From Thermodesulfatator sp. (GTDB lineage: Bacteria > Desulfobacterota > Thermodesulfobacteria > Thermodesulfobacteriales > Thermodesulfobacteriaceae): a DNA stretch of 5,626 nucleotides. The notes under the pieces were generated by a model that saw nothing but the letters and a program-made list of their open reading frames with translations, did not search any database and had not been told where the DNA came from. This document shows, in pieces, positions 1 to 5,167 of the stretch; positions within the stretch are counted from its first letter, which is position 1; each line of letters starts with the position of its first letter. The position numbers and the translations under genes are program-made. Where the stretch lies: positions 1-5,626 of the forward strand of contig QOAM01000013.1 in assembly GCA_003978075.1 (NCBI GenBank). The letters run 5' to 3'.

Positions 1-87
1 GTGCCCGGGGCCGGACTCGAACCGGCACGGGGTGGGAACCCCAGAGGATTTTAAGTCCCCAGCGTCTACCTATTCCGCCACCCGGGC
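1..87 (-). tRNA. tRNA-Leu (anticodon UAA)
   Basis: Read on the minus strand, a 7-bp acceptor stem pairs GCCCGGG (81-87) with CCCGGGC (3-9). The anticodon stem GGGGA/TCCTC holds the loop CTTAAAA, giving anticodon TAA. A long variable arm with a GGGG/CCCC stem marks a class II tRNA. The T arm is GCCGG-TTCGAGT-CCGGC. The discriminator is A (base 2), and base 1 fits the first C of an encoded CCA tail, so the gene just reaches the window edge. The long variable arm and UAA anticodon together give leucine. It lies downstream of alr on the same strand. Confidence 0.95.
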
Positions 88-150
88 TAAACCTTTAATT
101 CTATTTTTAAATTTGTAGAAAAATTTTACCTGGTAGTTCTCAAAGAGCAA
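88..150 (-). promoter_or_regulatory. AT-rich upstream region, possible tRNA promoter
   Basis: The 40 or so bases 5' of the tRNA are strongly AT-rich. On the minus strand two -10-like hexamers are visible: TAGAAT (98-103) and TAAAAT (123-128). The second has a weak TTGCTC (145-150) 16 bases upstream. Neither has a good -35 box, so the exact promoter is unresolved. Transcription could also read through from alr, since no clear terminator was seen between them. Confidence 0.3.
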
Positions 151-257
151 GACAGTGACTCGCTTCCTTAATATTCGAAAGCGCCTGCCAGAGCCGGGAT
201 GTAAGATGAGGGGACTTTGGCTGAAATATGCAATTAAGGCGGGGAGGTTTCTTTTTT

Positions 258-1388
258 TTAATTTTTAGGCAAGGGTTTGAAGTGCCTTTTAAGGCTTCTT
301 CCCAGCCTGCAGAACAATTCATAGCTAATGGTGCCGGCGAGCTGGGCCAATTCGTCGGCAGGAACTTCCTCCTGGGCTCCCCCGAGGAGGATGACTTCCT
401 CCCCGGGTCTCACCGGGGGATCCAGGGCAGTCACTTCCAGGGTAAGGGCCCGCATGGAAACGGCTCCGCGCAGGGGGACTCTCTGACCCCGCAGCACGGC
501 AAAACCTTTCTGGCTCAAGGAGCGGGGATATCCATCATCATAGCCCACCGGCACTAGGGCTAATCTTTCACGCTTGCAGGCCCGGTAAAGGGGGCCGTAA
601 CCCACGGCCTCTCCAGGTCGCACTTCTTTGACCTCCAACACCCGGGCCTTAAGGGTCATGACCGGTTTCAGTCTTACATAGGCCCTGGCCCGGAAGGAGG
701 GGTAGGCCCCGTAAAGAGAAAGCCCCGGGCGGACGAGGTTACCTCCAGCTCCCCGCAAGAAGATGATCCCTGCGGAATTAGCCAGATGGAAAAAACGCAC
801 CCCGGAAAGTCCTTGTACAAGGAGGTGTTTGGTTAGCTTTCCAAAGCGAGCCACCTGCTCCTGGGTCAAAGGGTCCTCGGGGTTTTCAGCGGCGGCCAAA
901 TGGCTCATAAGACCGGTCACGCGGAGCTGAGGATGGTCGGCAAGGATCTTGAGCGCCCGGGGGAGTTCCTCCGGAGCTAAGCCCAGACGGTGCATACCGG
1001 TTTCCAATTTGAGGTGAATTTCCAGGCTGAGGCCCTTGCGACGGGTAAAAGCCGCTGCGGCCTCCAGCATTCCCAGCGAGGCCACTGCCGGGATGAGGCG
1101 TAATTGGCAGATCTCCGGCAGCCAATCCCTTTCAAAACCCGAGAGAAGGAGGATGGGGAGGGCTAGTCCCGCCCGCCGAAGACGAAGGGCCTCCTCGGGT
1201 TCCGAAACCCCGAAGCCATAGACTCCCTCTTGAGCCAACACCCGGGCCACCTCCACCAAGCCGTGCCCATAGGCCTCGCTCTTGACCACCGGAAGAAAGG
1301 CCACCTCGGGAGACAAAAGCCTTTTAAGGGCTTGAAAATTGGCCCTTAAGGCCTCCAGATCGATCTCTAACCAGCGGGACCAGCGAAT
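258..1388 (-). CDS. alr: Alanine racemase (PLP-dependent)
   Basis: Interconverts L- and D-alanine in the cytoplasm, supplying D-Ala for peptidoglycan. With the start chosen here it is 376 aa, normal for the family. Visible motifs: N-terminal WLEIDL (6-11); PLP lysine K36 in VVKSEAYGHG; K127 and R134 in the LKLETGMHRLG region (the lysine that is carbamylated and the arginine that binds in the family); ANSAG; VRPGLSLYG; catalytic Tyr264 in AVGYGPLY; VGYDDGYPR; then SMR at 311-313, where the family nearly always has S/C-M-D. The frame is open only back to a TGA at 1392-1394. A TTG at 1314-1316 would remove WLEIDL and the first helix, so I chose ATT at 1386-1388, which has GGAGG 7 bases upstream. 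A small frameshift after GTG 1393-1395 is the alternative. Function is confident; the start is not. Confidence 0.93.
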   Translation of the reverse strand: MRWSRWLEIDLEALRANFQALKRLLSPEVAFLPVVKSEAYGHGLVEVARVLAQEGVYGFGVSEPEEALRLRRAGLALPILLLSGFERDWLPEICQLRLIPAVASLGMLEAAAAFTRRKGLSLEIHLKLETGMHRLGLAPEELPRALKILADHPQLRVTGLMSHLAAAENPEDPLTQEQVARFGKLTKHLLVQGLSGVRFFHLANSAGIIFLRGAGGNLVRPGLSLYGAYPSFRARAYVRLKPVMTLKARVLEVKEVRPGEAVGYGPLYRACKRERLALVPVGYDDGYPRSLSQKGFAVLRGQRVPLRGAVSMRALTLEVTALDPPVRPGEEVILLGGAQEEVPADELAQLAGTISYELFCRLGRSLKRHFKPLPKN

Positions 1389-1395
1389 ATTTCAC

Positions 1396-1400
1396 CCTCC
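1396..1400 (-). promoter_or_regulatory. Ribosome binding site of alr, favouring the ATT start
   Basis: On the minus strand GGAGG sits 7 bases before ATT 1386-1388. The nearby GTG (1393-1395) almost abuts the same GGAGG and is out of frame with the racemase, ending after about 23 codons. Spacing therefore supports ATT as the initiation codon. Confidence 0.5.
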
Positions 1401-1615
1401 CCCAGATTCGCTCCTTCTTTTTTAATGTTTTTCCAGAAAGTTCGGCCCTTCCTTTCTTCCTACCCTACCCTGAGCTCTTGGAAAGGAAAAGCTGGTCCTT
1501 CCCGAGCCCCCTCCGGTGGACTTTGCCTCCATACTCCCTCTTTATTCACGAGTTCACAATCTATCTCAAACCTTCTATACTTTTTGGAGGCCCGGCAAAG
1601 GTCAGCCCGCTCACC

Positions 1616-1644
1616 TTGACAGCCCTGCAAAAGAAGTTTATTAA
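1616..1644 (+). promoter_or_regulatory. Sigma70-like promoter for sufC-sufB
   Basis: A perfect -35 TTGACA (1616-1621) is followed by a 17-base spacer and TATTAA (1639-1644), which matches 4 of 6 bases of TATAAT. The predicted start, near 1650, leaves a leader of about 30 bases before the sufC GTG. The rest of the divergent region (1401-1615) shows no clear promoter for alr. Its only visible structure is an imperfect hairpin at 1474-1507. Confidence 0.55.
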
Positions 1645-1650
1645 ATTGAT

Positions 1651-1666
1651 TAAGTAAATCTACTTA
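1651..1666 (+). promoter_or_regulatory. Operator-like inverted repeat at the suf transcription start
   Basis: TAAGTA (1651-1656) and TACTTA (1661-1666) form a perfect 6-bp inverted repeat with a 4-base spacer. It lies just after the predicted -10 box and 4 bases before the Shine-Dalgarno sequence. The position suits a repressor site, or a small hairpin in the leader. Fe-S assembly operons are often controlled by Rrf2-family regulators such as IscR, but I cannot match this repeat to a known consensus and no regulator gene is in the window. Confidence 0.4.
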
Positions 1667-1681
1667 TTAAGGAGGCCTAAG

Positions 1682-2434
1682 GTGAAGGAGCCGCTCTTGG
1701 AGGTGCGGGATCTTTGGGTAGAAGTGGAAGGAAAAGAGGTCTTAAAAGGGGTGAGTCTGATTATCCCTAAGGGAGAGACGCACGCCCTTTTCGGACGCAA
1801 CGGGTCGGGAAAGACCACCCTCCTTATGACTATCATGGGTTTTCCTAGCTATCGGGTAAAACACGGGAAGATCTTCTTTAAGGGCGAAGACATCACCCAT
1901 CTTCCTCCTTACGAGAGGGCCCAGCGGGGTATCGGTATCATGTTTCAACGGCCGCCTACCATCCGCGGAGTTAAGCTTCGGGAGATGCTCAGCCTCTGCG
2001 CTAAAGAAAACGGTGTCAAAATCGAAGAGTTGGCCCGAGAGTTCGGTTTTGAGCCCTTTCTCGACCGGGATGTCAACCGGGGCTTTTCCGGAGGAGAGCT
2101 AAAAAAGAGTGAACTCTTGCAACTCCTTGTCCAAGACCCTGACCTAGCCCTCATCGATGAGCCGGAGTCCGGAGTAGATGTGGAAAACCTTCAAGTGATC
2201 AGCCGCATGATTCGACGGCTCTTGCAGAAGGATACCCATCGCCCGCGTACCAAGAGCGGCCTTATTATTACCCACACGGGCTTCATCCTCCAATATGTCC
2301 CTGCAGATCTGGGATATGTAATGATTGAGGGCCAGATTTATTGTCGAGGAAATCCCTTGGAAATCTTCGAGGGGATTCAAAAACACGGTTACGAGGAGTG
2401 TGTATCATGTCTGAGAAGGATCGGCGGAGCCTAG
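1682..2434 (+). CDS. sufC: Fe-S cluster assembly ATPase SufC (SmsC-like)
   Basis: ABC-type ATPase that drives conformational change in the SufB-type scaffold during Fe-S cluster assembly; cytoplasmic and not a transporter. The protein has 250 aa, typical of SufC. Motifs: Walker A GRNGSGKT (38-45), Q-loop MFQRPP (87-92), signature FSGGE (135-139) followed by LKKSELLQLL, Walker B LALIDEPESG (155-164), H-loop ITHTG (196-200). The tail has a Cys pair, YEECVSC (C240, C243), absent from E. coli-type SufC. The GTG start has GGAGG at 1671-1675 with a 6-base spacing. It is the first gene of the unit; sufB begins inside its 3' end. The partner and motifs make SufC far more likely than a transporter ATPase. 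Whether it belongs to the minimal SMS clade needs a tree. Confidence 0.93.
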   Translation: MKEPLLEVRDLWVEVEGKEVLKGVSLIIPKGETHALFGRNGSGKTTLLMTIMGFPSYRVKHGKIFFKGEDITHLPPYERAQRGIGIMFQRPPTIRGVKLREMLSLCAKENGVKIEELAREFGFEPFLDRDVNRGFSGGELKKSELLQLLVQDPDLALIDEPESGVDVENLQVISRMIRRLLQKDTHRPRTKSGLIITHTGFILQYVPADLGYVMIEGQIYCRGNPLEIFEGIQKHGYEECVSCLRRIGGA

Positions 2435-3579
2435 AGCCCAAGTTGGAGAATTTTCGGCCGGCCAAGGAGGGCCAAGCTCCTCGAAGCCTAGAAGAGCTTT
2501 CTCCGGAAGAATGGGCCCATCTAAAAGAAGCGGGGTTTGATACCCAGATCCCTAAAGAGGGAGAATTTTTCCAGGCCGATGCGCACGTGGTTCAGTGCCG
2601 GAGTCTTCCCGAGGGGCTGGAACTTATGCCGGTAACCGAGGCCCTCCAAAGGTACGACTGGATCGGAGATTACTGGTGGAAGGCCGTCTCGGCGGAAAAA
2701 GATGTTTATACCCGGGCTACCGCAGAGGACCTGGATGAAGGATATTTCATTCGGGTGTTACCCGGGTATCGTTTGGTGTATCCGGTCACAGCCTGCCTTT
2801 ATATTCGCACCCCGGAAGTGGTGCAAAAGGTCCACAATCTGGTCATCGTAGAGGAAGGGGCTGAACTCAATCTGATCACCTCCTGTACTACCCATCCGGG
2901 GGTCCGCTCCGGCTTCCACATTGGGGTATCGGAATTCTATGTTAAGCGCAACGGCAAACTCACCTTTACCATGATCCACGAGTGGGCCGAGGAACTTCAC
3001 GTGCGCCCCCGCACCGGTATCATCGTGGAAGAAGGTGGTACCTATGTTTCCACTTATGTAACCCTTCACCAGGTGGCCACGGTGCAATCCTTTCCTCATT
3101 GTCGCCTGGTGGGGCCCGGGGCACGAGCCACCTTTGGTTCGGTGGTAGTAGCCCCGAAGGGTAGTCTTTTGGACCTGGGGGCCCAAATATCTCTCGAGGC
3201 CCCGGGAACCCGTGCTGAGATTATTTCCCGGAGCGTTTCCACCGGAGGGGAAACCATCGCTCGCGGGCACCTCATAGGAAAGGCCCCGGAGATCAAGGCC
3301 CATCTGGAGTGCCAAGGACTTATGCTCTCCGATGAAGGGGCTATCAAGGCCATTCCTCAACTAGACGCCTATTACGCCAATGTAGACATGTCCCATGAGG
3401 CTGCGGTAGGCAAGATTGCTCAAGAAGAAATAGAATATCTTATGGCCCGGGGTCTTTCGGAAGAAGAGGCCACCTCCCTCATCGTTCGGGGCTTTCTTAA
3501 GGTGAGGATCGAGGGCCTCCCTGAAACCCTCCAGAAACGAATCGATCAGGCTGTGGAGCTGGCGCGGGCCGGGCTATAA
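2407..3579 (+). CDS. sufB: Fe-S cluster scaffold SufB/SufD family (SmsB-like)
   Basis: Beta-helix scaffold that works with SufC to build Fe-S clusters. The chosen ATG at 2407 has GAGGAG (2393-2398) 8 bases upstream and gives 390 aa; an in-frame TTG at 2341 lacks this support. The first 70 residues or so are charged and variable. The region around 72-130 (MPVTEAL, YDW, DYWWKAV) and the core from about 140 are typical of compact SufB/D proteins from anaerobes. C302 in HLECQ lies where SufB has its scaffold cysteine. DMSHEAAVGKI (H330) with YLMARGLSEEEA and the RGF segment are the family's conserved C-terminus. Other cysteines: 64, 130, 160, 232. It overlaps sufC by 28 bases, suggesting translational coupling. 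No separate sufD, sufS, sufU or sufE is present here, so a homo-oligomeric SufB with SufC is likely (inference). Confidence 0.92.
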   Translation: MSEKDRRSLEPKLENFRPAKEGQAPRSLEELSPEEWAHLKEAGFDTQIPKEGEFFQADAHVVQCRSLPEGLELMPVTEALQRYDWIGDYWWKAVSAEKDVYTRATAEDLDEGYFIRVLPGYRLVYPVTACLYIRTPEVVQKVHNLVIVEEGAELNLITSCTTHPGVRSGFHIGVSEFYVKRNGKLTFTMIHEWAEELHVRPRTGIIVEEGGTYVSTYVTLHQVATVQSFPHCRLVGPGARATFGSVVVAPKGSLLDLGAQISLEAPGTRAEIISRSVSTGGETIARGHLIGKAPEIKAHLECQGLMLSDEGAIKAIPQLDAYYANVDMSHEAAVGKIAQEEIEYLMARGLSEEEATSLIVRGFLKVRIEGLPETLQKRIDQAVELARAGL

Positions 3580-3658
3580 AAAAGAGGTGGGGATCTCGGA
3601 AAAAGTTAAAGGTCCCCGGCGGCGGAAGACCTGAAAGACCCCGGAGGAAGCGATTTAA
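3580..3658 (+). other. sufB-cbiB spacer with cbiB ribosome binding site
   Basis: This 79-base gap holds no stem-loop followed by a T-run and no recognisable promoter or cobalamin riboswitch, so cbiB may be transcribed with sufCB. GGAGG at 3643-3647 lies 11 bases before the TTG start, slightly long. An in-frame TAA at 3656-3658 directly precedes that TTG, so the gene cannot start further upstream. Confidence 0.5.
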
Positions 3659-4564
3659 TTGCAGAGAGGTCTTTCTCTTCTTTTGGGGGTCCTGCTGGAC
3701 CGCTTGGTAGGGGATCCCTCCTGGGGTCATCCGATAAGGTTGATCGGTCTCCTCGGGAAGGCCGCTTTTCGGGTTTTGGCTCCCCTCCAGGCCTGGGGAG
3801 GCTTGCTGACCCTTCTTTTTTGTGGGGGACTTTTTGGAGCTCTGGTCTGGATCTCGGTAAAGGCGTTGCCTTGGTTAGAGCCCCTGTGGCTTTTTTATTT
3901 AATAGCCTTAACCTCTCTGGAGAGAGAGGTAGGCCGCGTCTTCAAGGCCCTTGAAAAAGAAGGACTTTCCGCAGCCCGAGAACGCTTGCGTTTTCTGGTC
4001 TCCCGCCAAGTGGAACTTTTGGATAAGGAGGGAATCGTACGCGGGGCGTTAGAGACCCTGGCCGAGAACTTCAATGACGCTTTCTGCGGCCCGCTTTTCT
4101 GGTATGTGGTAGGGGGTCTTCCGGCAGCGGCCCTTTATAAGGTAGTGGAAACCCTAGACTCCATGTTCGGCTACCCTTACGAGCCCTATCGGGCCTTCGG
4201 ATGGCCCATCGCCCGGGCGGACGACCTCCTCAACCTAGTTCCTGCCCGGCTTGCGGCCATCTTTTTGGCCTTAGCGGCTCCTTTTTGCCGGGGGTCCTTT
4301 TTTGAGACCCTGCGGGTGGCCCTCCGAGATGCTCCGGCCCATTCTTCCCCTAATGCCGGTTGGCCGGAAGCGGCCTTGGCCGGGGCCCTCAAGATCTCCC
4401 TCGGGGGTCCCATCCCTTATCCCCAAGGCCTCAAGAAATGGCCTTGGTTCGGGGAAGGCTTTCGAACGCCTACTCCCGAAGACTTCCCTCGCGCCCTGCG
4501 GCTGGTACGAGTGGCTGCCCTGGAAGCCCTGGGAATCGCCCTTCTTCTCACCTTAATCTATTGA
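3659..4564 (+). CDS. cbiB: Adenosylcobinamide-phosphate synthase CbiB/CobD
   Basis: Membrane enzyme of late cobamide synthesis that joins the aminopropanol (phosphate) arm to adenosylcobyric acid. It has 301 aa, close to the usual 310 or so. Family motifs: LLDRLVGDPSWGHPIRLIG (12-30); AENFNDAFCGPLFWYVVGG (135-153), a variant of the usual AEN-x-x-D-G; YKVVETLDSMFGY (160-172); FGWPIARADDLLNLVPARL (180-198); SPNAGWPEAALAGAL (230-244) and SLGGP. Hydrophobic stretches near 47-67, 73-88, 144-160, 198-210 and 284-300 fit a multi-pass protein. The TTG start is forced by the preceding in-frame stop. No other cobamide genes are visible, and the IS3 relic begins 30 bases after its stop, so any downstream operon partners were cut off or never present. 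Confidence 0.94.
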   Translation: MQRGLSLLLGVLLDRLVGDPSWGHPIRLIGLLGKAAFRVLAPLQAWGGLLTLLFCGGLFGALVWISVKALPWLEPLWLFYLIALTSLEREVGRVFKALEKEGLSAARERLRFLVSRQVELLDKEGIVRGALETLAENFNDAFCGPLFWYVVGGLPAAALYKVVETLDSMFGYPYEPYRAFGWPIARADDLLNLVPARLAAIFLALAAPFCRGSFFETLRVALRDAPAHSSPNAGWPEAALAGALKISLGGPIPYPQGLKKWPWFGEGFRTPTPEDFPRALRLVRVAALEALGIALLLTLIY

Positions 4565-4593
4565 TGGGAGCAGAAAACACTTGACAAGAGGTT

Positions 4594-4621
4594 TGAATCG
4601 CCCCGGATTTTCCGGAGACTT
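4594..4621 (-). repeat. Terminal inverted repeat (right end) of an IS3-family element
   Basis: Reading inward on the plus strand, the sequence starts TGAATCGCCCCGG, then a CCGGA-TTT-TCCGG mini-palindrome and GAGACTT. This TG-starting, GCCCCGG...CCGGAGACT pattern is typical of IS3-family ends as I recall them. It lies 11 bases beyond the transposase stop codon, where the right end should be. The matching left end was not found in the window. The element edge is therefore at 4594, 30 bases after the cbiB stop. Confidence 0.65.
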
Positions 4622-4632
4622 CTTTTTGTGAG

Positions 4633-4930
4633 TCAGACAGTCTCCCTCCCGAGACCCTCGTAGTACCTTTCCTCATACTCTACCGGTGGAACATATCCCA
4701 AAGGCCCCATCAACCTGACATGGTTGTACCACCATACCCACTTCAATGTCTCGTATTCCACCCATCCTCCCCCCTGGCCCCAGCCGCTTGATTACCTCCG
4801 TCTTGTAAAGCTCTATTACTGTCTCCGCTAAAGCACTATCGTAAATCCCCCTTGCTCCCCACCGAACTCTCTATCCCCGCCTTCCCTAGTCGCTCCGTGT
4901 AGCCTTTCTCAAAGTATCCTCTGGAGCTTA
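4633..4930 (-). pseudogene. IS3-family transposase (OrfB) remnant, C-terminal part
   Basis: The minus strand encodes the last 100 or so residues of an IS3 integrase-type transposase in three frames. Piece one (about 4845-4930): RGYFEKGYTERLGKAGIESS then VGSKGD. Piece two (about 4775-4843): YDSALAETVIELYKTEVIKR then LGP. Piece three (4633-4770): WVEYETLKWVWWYNHVRLMG then PLGYVPPVEYEERYYEGLGR and a TGA stop. Together they match the family's order GSxGDxYDNALAE, LYKTE, GPW, EYxTLxWVxWYN, GYxPP. Frameshifts fall near 4844 and in a G-run near 4771-4774. The catalytic Glu of the DDE triad would be the E of ALAE. About two thirds of the protein, including both Asp residues, is missing, so it is dead. 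AGG- and ATA-rich codon use differs from the core genes. Confidence 0.85.
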
Positions 4931-4942
4931 GGTCTTTTCTTT

Positions 4943-4963
4943 CTTCCACCAATGTGGTGGAAG
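4943..4963. repeat. Perfect 9-bp inverted repeat at a strand-switch junction
   Basis: CTTCCACCA (4943-4951), a 3-base loop ATG, then TGGTGGAAG (4955-4963). To its left, recognisable coding is on the minus strand (IS3 relic). To its right, the purine-rich coding-like strand is the plus strand. It therefore sits at an apparent breakpoint and may be an inversion or fold-back joint; it lacks a following T-run, so a terminator is unlikely. Confidence 0.7.
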
Positions 4964-5167
4964 GCGGGGGTGAATCGGAAGATAGAGGAGGTGGAGAGGG
5001 CCTGTGGGGGATATTTTCATTCGGAGAAGGATAGGGAATTTCGGTATGGGTTGTTGGCCAGGGAGCTAATGGAGGGTAGGTGGAGGAGAGTCAACTGGAA
5101 GTACAGGCAGGTGGCCCATCTTTTGAGGCATCTTTTCATGGAGAGGTACAAAAAAGATGACTTCTAG
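4952..5167 (+). CDS. Orphan 71-codon reading frame, probably an element fragment
   Basis: I do not recognise this protein. It is basic and rich in Arg, Trp and Glu, with a predicted mostly helical tail (RWRRVNWKYRQVAHLLRHLF). The ATG at 4952 has no Shine-Dalgarno sequence and forms the loop of the 9-bp inverted repeat. An in-frame GTG at 4970 has only a weak GGAAGG upstream. The frame is open upstream of the ATG, so this may be the 3' part of a longer lost gene. Its codons (AGG, ATA, GGG, TTG) resemble those of the IS3 relic and differ from sufCB and cbiB. The YG...L...G.WRRVN.K...LLR pattern faintly recalls the helix-turn-helix part of IS3 OrfB, which would imply an inversion, but this is a weak resemblance. 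It may not be expressed. Confidence 0.3.
   Translation: MWWKAGVNRKIEEVERACGGYFHSEKDREFRYGLLARELMEGRWRRVNWKYRQVAHLLRHLFMERYKKDDF

Noticed and set aside
88..257. Terminator or small gene between alr and the tRNA
   Set aside because: The inverted match near 170-185 is imperfect and lacks a T-run, and no reading frame there has coding features. It is plain AT-rich spacer as far as I can see.
1036..1221. Plus-strand frame of 61 codons opposite alr
   Set aside because: It lies wholly inside alr, whose conserved motifs fix the real frame; the Arg/Ser-rich product is a shadow.
1425..1619. 64-codon plus-strand frame in the divergent region
   Set aside because: It ends just as the suf promoter -35 begins, lacks a ribosome binding site and has low-information Ser/Pro-rich content.
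2758..3360. 200-codon minus-strand frame opposite sufB
   Set aside because: It is long but antisense to an unmistakable SufB protein, has no family motifs and no ribosome binding site.
4581..4610. TTGACA at 4581-4586 as an outward or inward promoter
   Set aside because: No acceptable -10 hexamer occurs 16-18 bases downstream; that stretch is the GC-rich IS3 terminal repeat.
4603..4615. CCGGA-TTT-TCCGG as a transcription terminator for cbiB
   Set aside because: The stem is only 5 bp and no T-run follows; it is part of the IS3 terminal repeat.
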